Shown here: positions 13,021 through 16,764 of the stretch, one piece after another
Layout: every line of letters begins with the position of its first letter
How positions within the stretch are numbered: position 1 is the stretch's first letter
Assembly (NCBI GenBank): GCA_029077775.1
Contig: JAQNCU010000017.1
Coordinates: 1-16,764, forward strand
Length of the DNA stretch: 16,764 bases
From: Acidocella sp.
Lineage (GTDB): Bacteria > Pseudomonadota > Alphaproteobacteria > Acetobacterales > Acetobacteraceae
Direction: 5' to 3'
Notes under the pieces: model-generated
The model's database searches: none
What the model was told of the DNA's origin: nothing
What the model saw: the letters and a program-made list of their open reading frames with translations, nothing else
Position numbers and translations under genes: made by a program

Positions 13021-13163
13021 CCCTGGGGCCAAAAATGACCGGGTCTTTGTAACAAATTGGCACGGGCTGTGCTTCAAACTGTTTTTGCATAGTGAATACG
13101 GGCATGCCGGTGCAAGCAATTATTAGTGAAAACAACGCCTTGGCTCCGCCTGTCGGCGTCTGA
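13003..13163. other. Rest of the mnmG-lysR intergenic region
   Basis: No gene is visible here. An AT-rich patch AAAAATTATTTAA lies around 13005-13017. Near the end of lysR, on the minus strand, a weak ACGCC/GGCGT stem followed by TGTTTT (about 13130-13160) may terminate the trxB-lysR transcript. The sign change of the GC skew falls within or next to this region. Confidence 0.35.
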
Positions 13164-14075
13164 TTACGATTTTGCCGGGTTGCGCTCTGTAATACTATTC
13201 ACAAGAAAGTCACGGAAAACCGAGACGCGCTTGGAGTTACGTAGTTCCTCCGGGTAGACGAAATACATATCGACATTAGGTTTTTTGATATCCGGGAGGA
13301 TGTTGACGAGGCCGGTCTGGTCCTGGACCAGATAATCGGGGACCGCGCCGATGCCGATGCCCGCACGAACCGCGATGAGAATGGCCTGGAGGGAATTGAC
13401 CTCCAGGATACCGCGCCTGGGGGTGCCGTCCTTGCGGCCGATTTCCGCCAGCCAGTTGACATCAAGCACGGGGGGTTTGCGGTCGCCGAAGAAAATAAGG
13501 TTGTGATTGTCGAGATCCTCCGGCGTACGGGGGGTGCCGTGGGTTTTAAGGTATTCCGGCGAGGCCCAGATCTGACTGCGAATTTCACCCAGATGGCGCT
13601 GCACGAGGTCAGGCTGGCGGGGCGGGTGCATGCGGATGGCGACATCGGCCTCGCGCATCGCAAGGTCGAGGTCGGTGTCATCCAATAGCAGGGTGACGGA
13701 GACATCCGGGTGGGCGGCGAGGAAGGTTTTCAGGCGCGGGGCGAGCCAGGTGACGCCGAAGCTGTGGGTGGTGGTGACTTTGAGCCGTCCGGCGGGTTTT
13801 TCCTTGCTTTCGGCGAGCAAAGCCTCGGTCATCGCGAGTTTGGCGAAGACATCACGCACGGTGCGGTTCAGGGCCTCACCCTGCTCGGTAAGGATAAGGC
13901 CGCGCGCGTGCCGGTGGAACAAGGGCACGGCGAGCGACTCCTCAAGCGCCGAGATCTGCCGGGAAACAGCGGATTGGCTGAGGTTGAGGGTGTCGCCCGC
14001 ATGGGTGAAGCTGCCTGCCTCGGCGACCGCGTGAAACACGCGCAATTTATCCCAATCCATTTTTTGTCCGGTCAT
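13164..14075 (-). CDS. LysR-family transcriptional regulator
   Basis: The protein is 303 aa with the standard LysR layout: an N-terminal winged helix (MDWDKLRVFHAVAEAGSFTHAGDTLNLSQSAVSRQISALEESL, about residues 6-48), a linker helix, and a periplasmic-binding-protein-like effector domain from about residue 95 (GRLKVTTTHSFGVTWLAPRL). DNA binding is expected; the ligand is unknown. It overlaps trxB by one base (TAATG), so it is coupled to thioredoxin reductase and may sense a redox or sulfur signal; that is inference from context. An internal ATG at residue 6 is a possible alternative start. Confidence 0.93.
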   Translation of the reverse strand: MTGQKMDWDKLRVFHAVAEAGSFTHAGDTLNLSQSAVSRQISALEESLAVPLFHRHARGLILTEQGEALNRTVRDVFAKLAMTEALLAESKEKPAGRLKVTTTHSFGVTWLAPRLKTFLAAHPDVSVTLLLDDTDLDLAMREADVAIRMHPPRQPDLVQRHLGEIRSQIWASPEYLKTHGTPRTPEDLDNHNLIFFGDRKPPVLDVNWLAEIGRKDGTPRRGILEVNSLQAILIAVRAGIGIGAVPDYLVQDQTGLVNILPDIKKPNVDMYFVYPEELRNSKRVSVFRDFLVNSITERNPAKS

Positions 14076-15040
14076 TATGCGGCCTTGGCTGCGGGCAGAT
14101 TGATGCTGCTCAGGAATTTCTCGGCTTCCAGCGCCGCCATGCAGCCTGTGCCTGCGGCGGTGACGGCCTGGCGGAAGATTTTGTCCTGCACATCCCCGGC
14201 GGCAAACACGCCGGGGATGGAGGTTTCCGTGCTGCCCGGGCGCGTCGTGATGAAACCGTCATGGTCGGTATCAACCTGGCCCGTGAACAGGGAGGTGGCG
14301 GGCGTGTGGCCGATGGCGATGAAGACGCCATCCACCGCGATGGTAAGGGGCACACCGGTGCGGGTGTTTTGCAATCGCGCGCCGGTGACAACAGGGGGCG
14401 TGCCGCCACCCAGGATCTCATCGACCGCATGGTCCCAGATGACCGAGATTTTCGGGTGGGCGAAAAGCCTGTCCTGGAGGATTTTTTCGGCACGCAAACG
14501 ATCGCGCCGGTGGATGAGGGTGACGTGACTGGCGTGGTGGGTGAGGTAGAGGGCTTCCTCGACCGCCGTGTTGCCGCCGCCGATGACGGCGACGCCTTTG
14601 CCGCGATAGAAAAACCCATCACAGGTGGCGCAGGCGGAAACACCGGCACCCTGGAACGCGGCCTCAGACGGCAGACCGAGCCAGCGGGCCTGCGCGCCGG
14701 TGGCGATGATGAGGCTATCGGCAAGGAATTGCGTGCCGCTATCAAGCCAGGCGCGGAAAGGCCGGGTGGAGACATCGACCCTGGTGACAATATCATGGAT
14801 GATCTCGGTACCGACATTGGCAGCCTGCGCGGCCATCTGGTCCATCAGCCAGGGACCCTGGATGGTTTCCGCAAAGCCGGGGTAGTTTTCAACGTCGGTG
14901 GTGATGGTGAGCTGGCCGCCCGGTTGCAGCCCGGCGACCATGATCGGGGCGAGGTTGGCGCGGGCCGCGTAGATGGCGGCGGTGTGGCCAGCCGGCCCGG
15001 CGCCGATGATGAGTACCCGGGTTTGTCTTGTCTCAGCCAT
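14075..15040 (-). CDS. trxB: Thioredoxin reductase
   Basis: The protein is 321 aa. It reduces thioredoxin with NADPH through FAD and a redox disulfide. Visible motifs are the FAD-binding GAGPAG (residues 13-18), the TGAQARWLGLPSE segment, the active-site CATC (137-140), the NADPH-binding GGGNTAVEEALYLT, the HRRDRLRAEKIL segment and the C-terminal FAD motif GVFAAGDVQDKIFRQAVTAAGTGC. The ATG at 15040 is chosen (MAETRQTRVLIIG) with GGTGGG about 7 nt upstream; a longer frame adds ten residues without family similarity. It diverges from an Lrp-type regulator across about 150 bp and is coupled to lysR downstream. Confidence 0.97.
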   Translation of the reverse strand: MAETRQTRVLIIGAGPAGHTAAIYAARANLAPIMVAGLQPGGQLTITTDVENYPGFAETIQGPWLMDQMAAQAANVGTEIIHDIVTRVDVSTRPFRAWLDSGTQFLADSLIIATGAQARWLGLPSEAAFQGAGVSACATCDGFFYRGKGVAVIGGGNTAVEEALYLTHHASHVTLIHRRDRLRAEKILQDRLFAHPKISVIWDHAVDEILGGGTPPVVTGARLQNTRTGVPLTIAVDGVFIAIGHTPATSLFTGQVDTDHDGFITTRPGSTETSIPGVFAAGDVQDKIFRQAVTAAGTGCMAALEAEKFLSSINLPAAKAA

Positions 15041-15187
15041 GACCGCCCACCAACCTTCTGCCCCGCACACGCAATATACATATCCGCTGTCGCGTTGCCG
15101 TTACAAGCGCCGCCTGGAGAGGATGGTGGTAATGCGCCTGAATTTTAATCGCCCATGGCCAAAGCGATTTGTGTAATTATATTGCGC

Positions 15188-15709
15188 ATGATGGAAACAC
15201 GCACAGAACCACCCATGACACTGCCCGCAACCGAGCCGGGGGCGCTGGATGATATCGACCGCCGGATCATCGCCGAGTTGCAGGAGGATGGGCGGATGAC
15301 GAATGTGGAGTTGGCGCGACGGGCCGGGATTTCCCCGCCGCCTTGTCTGCGGCGCGTGCGCAGGCTGGAGGAAGGCGGGTACATAAAAGGGTATCACGCG
15401 CAGACCGACGGGCATTTGCTGGGCTGGCAAATCGCGTTTTTCGCGATTGTCGGGCTGGAGAGCCAGAAACAAGCGGTTTTAAGCGCGTTCGAGGCCCTGG
15501 TGGCGGGCTGGGTAGAGGTTCGCGAATGTCACATGATCCGGGGTGGCGGGGATTTTTTATTAAAGCTGGTGGCGCGCGATGCCGCGCATGAAAACCAACT
15601 GACCGCGCGGCTGACAGCGGTGGCGAATGTGGCGAAGGTACAGACATTGCAGACCATCCACACCAGCCGGGCGCTGCCGGGCGTGCCTGTTGAGCGCGCG
15701 AATGGCTGA
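15188..15709 (+). CDS. Lrp/AsnC-family transcriptional regulator
   Basis: About 173 aa. The N-terminal helix-turn-helix reads LDDIDRRIIAELQEDGRMTNVELARRAGISPPPCLRRVRRLEEGGYIKGY, typical of Lrp/AsnC. It is followed by a RAM (ligand-binding, oligomerising) domain with AFFAIVGLES, ECHMIRGGGDFLLKLVARD and a final VQTLQTIHTSRALPG. Starts at 15188, 15191 and 15215 are all possible; none has a clear Shine-Dalgarno. TAATTAT lies only about 10 bp before 15188 and could be a -10 element of a near-leaderless transcript. It diverges from trxB, so it may control both, as such regulators often control neighbours. It overlaps ctaG by 8 bp. Confidence 0.88.
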   Translation: MMETRTEPPMTLPATEPGALDDIDRRIIAELQEDGRMTNVELARRAGISPPPCLRRVRRLEEGGYIKGYHAQTDGHLLGWQIAFFAIVGLESQKQAVLSAFEALVAGWVEVRECHMIRGGGDFLLKLVARDAAHENQLTARLTAVANVAKVQTLQTIHTSRALPGVPVERANG

Positions 15710-16625
15710 AGCCCTGGTGTTGCTGGCGGCATTGGCGATGGATCTGCTGTGCCGTCTGGTGCCCGCGCATTTGCCGTATTTGTTTCCGTTCGTTTTCAAT
15801 GCGCCGGTGTTCATCGGCTGCTGGCTGGTCATGGTCTGGTATGTGCGGGGCTTGAAACTAGTGCCGGTGGCAGGCCGGCCCGGCCGTGTCCGACAATGGT
15901 TTTTCGTCAGCGGCGTTGGCCTGATCTATTTCGTGTTGCAGACGCATTTTGAATATATGGCGCAGCACATGTTTTTCCTGAACCGTATCCAGGCGGTGGT
16001 GCTGGGCATGGTGGCACCTTTTGCCATCGCCATCGGCTGGATGGCACAGCCGCTGGCGATGGGCGCGCCGGACTGGCTGGTGCGGTTCTGCAAAGGCGGC
16101 GTGGTGCGCACGGCCGGGCGGGTTTTATTCCACCCGGTGATATGCATGGCGATTTTTCTGGTCACCACGGATTTATGGCTGATCCCGTCGGTGCATTTCA
16201 TGGCGATGATCGACCCGGCTTTGTACGCCGTGATGAATATCTCATGCCTGCTGGGCGGGTTGTTGTTCTGGCTGGTGGTGCTGGACCCGCGCCCGGTGCC
16301 TGTGGCGCGGTTTTCGTTCCTCGCACGGGCTGGGGCGGGGTTTCTCGTCATGTTTCCGCAAATCGTGATCAGCTCCTACATCGCGCTGACGCGGCAGGAT
16401 TTATACGCGTTCTATACGCTGTGCGGGCGGTTATTTCCGTCGATCAGCCCGGGGTATGATCAGATGCTGGGGGGGATCATTCAGTGGATTCCGCCGGGGA
16501 TGATGAACACGGCGGCATTGATCATCGGGCTGAATTCGTTGCGGCTATCGGATATCAAAGCCGAGAAAGATCTCGTGATCCCGCCGGGGGCGAAGGTGTA
16601 TGAGGCGAAATGGGTGGGGCGCTAG
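15702..16625 (+). CDS. ctaG: CtaG-type (caa3_CtaG) cytochrome c oxidase assembly membrane protein
   Basis: The protein is 307 aa and strongly hydrophobic, with about seven membrane segments (for example LPYLFPFVFNAPVFIGCWLV near 25, FFVSGVGLIYFVLQ near 66, VVLGMVAPFAIAIGWM, FHPVICMAIFLVTTDLWLI and FLVMFPQIVISSYIAL). The QTHFEYMAQHMFFLNRIQAVVLGMVAPF stretch has the conserved His/Met pattern of the caa3_CtaG family, which helps assemble copper-containing heme oxidases in the membrane. This family is distinct from the Cox11-type CtaG. The ATG at 15702 overlaps the lrp stop by 8 bp. No oxidase subunit genes are visible, so the target is unknown. Confidence 0.82.
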   Translation: MAEALVLLAALAMDLLCRLVPAHLPYLFPFVFNAPVFIGCWLVMVWYVRGLKLVPVAGRPGRVRQWFFVSGVGLIYFVLQTHFEYMAQHMFFLNRIQAVVLGMVAPFAIAIGWMAQPLAMGAPDWLVRFCKGGVVRTAGRVLFHPVICMAIFLVTTDLWLIPSVHFMAMIDPALYAVMNISCLLGGLLFWLVVLDPRPVPVARFSFLARAGAGFLVMFPQIVISSYIALTRQDLYAFYTLCGRLFPSISPGYDQMLGGIIQWIPPGMMNTAALIIGLNSLRLSDIKAEKDLVIPPGAKVYEAKWVGR

Positions 16626-16660
16626 CAGCCTGTCGGATTGGGGCCAAAAATCGACGTTTA

Positions 16661-16764
16661 ATACCAGCTGGCTTAAAGAATGACTCTTGGCGGGCAGCAA
16701 GCGCTTCTTTTTGTGAACAAAAAGAAGCAAAAAAACATTATTAATCTGGGCGATTGGGGTTCCA
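16661..16764. repeat. Second copy of the dispersed two-hairpin repeat (cut by window edge)
   Basis: Inverted relative to the copy at 8338-8441, it matches that copy at 100 of 104 positions with no gaps. It starts at ATACCAGCTGG, includes the GCTTCTTTTTG/CAAAAAGAAGC hairpin, and continues beyond the window. It begins 36 bp after the ctaG stop; nothing is recognised in the short stretch between. Confidence 0.88.

Noticed and set aside
14261..15148. A 295-codon plus-strand open frame antisense to trxB
   Set aside because: TrxB on the minus strand has every expected motif, and the antisense frame has none and no ribosome-binding site.
16626..16660. Insertion-sequence end near AGCCTGTCGGATTGGGG
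   Set aside because: No transposase, matching inverted end or target duplication is visible in the window.

Overview
This window looks like a high-GC alphaproteobacterial chromosome segment, most likely Rhodospirillales/Acetobacteraceae. Supporting signs are an OlsB-type ornithine-lipid acyltransferase, a COQ9-family protein, an alphaproteobacterial SspB, a Fur protein without the usual cysteine pairs, the conserved rpsU start, and the mnmG-rsmG-parA-parB block. No rRNA, tRNA, CRISPR array or intact transposase was found. The taxonomic placement is inference from gene content and style.

Layout. From 1 to 3.4 kb, a leftward set (fur, olsB, sspB, and the start of a class I fumarase) lies back to back with a rightward TusA-family gene, which meets a leftward def-COQ9 pair tail to tail. 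From 3.4 to 4.3 kb, rpsU (rightward) and a GuaD-type deaminase (leftward) converge. From 4.4 to 8.2 kb there is a tight rightward operon: holA (clamp-loader delta subunit), then two photolyase/cryptochrome-family genes, each overlapping its upstream neighbour. From 8.2 to 8.77 kb is a dense noncoding patch of inverted and direct repeats, an AT-rich stretch with DnaA-box-like sequences, and a perfect parS palindrome. From 8.77 to 12.7 kb runs the leftward mnmG-rsmG-parA-parB operon. From 12.7 to 13.16 kb is an intergenic region holding a chain of hairpins plus an intrinsic terminator on the minus strand. From 13.16 to 16.6 kb, leftward trxB-lysR lies opposite rightward lrp/asnC-ctaG. The right edge is a second copy of a dispersed repeat.

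How the parts work together. Much of the window handles chromosome replication and segregation (holA, parAB, parS, possible origin elements), DNA light repair (photolyase pair), translation and tRNA/rRNA modification (def, rpsU, mnmG, rsmG, TusA-like), and redox or respiration (trxB, ctaG, COQ9, fumarase). On the plus strand C mostly exceeds G up to about 12.7 kb whichever way the genes run, and G exceeds C after about 13.16 kb. A negative-to-positive skew change of this kind is expected at a replication origin, which agrees with parS lying about 4 kb away.

Most interesting points: (1) a photolyase-like protein with its domains apparently in swapped order, translationally coupled to a second photolyase-family protein whose C-terminus resembles a sliding-clamp-binding motif, in the operon of a clamp-loader gene; (2) a structured minus-strand RNA upstream of mnmG; (3) the skew switch, parS and DnaA-box signals; (4) a 104-bp dispersed repeat at 96 percent identity; (5) a Fur protein that has lost most of one metal site.
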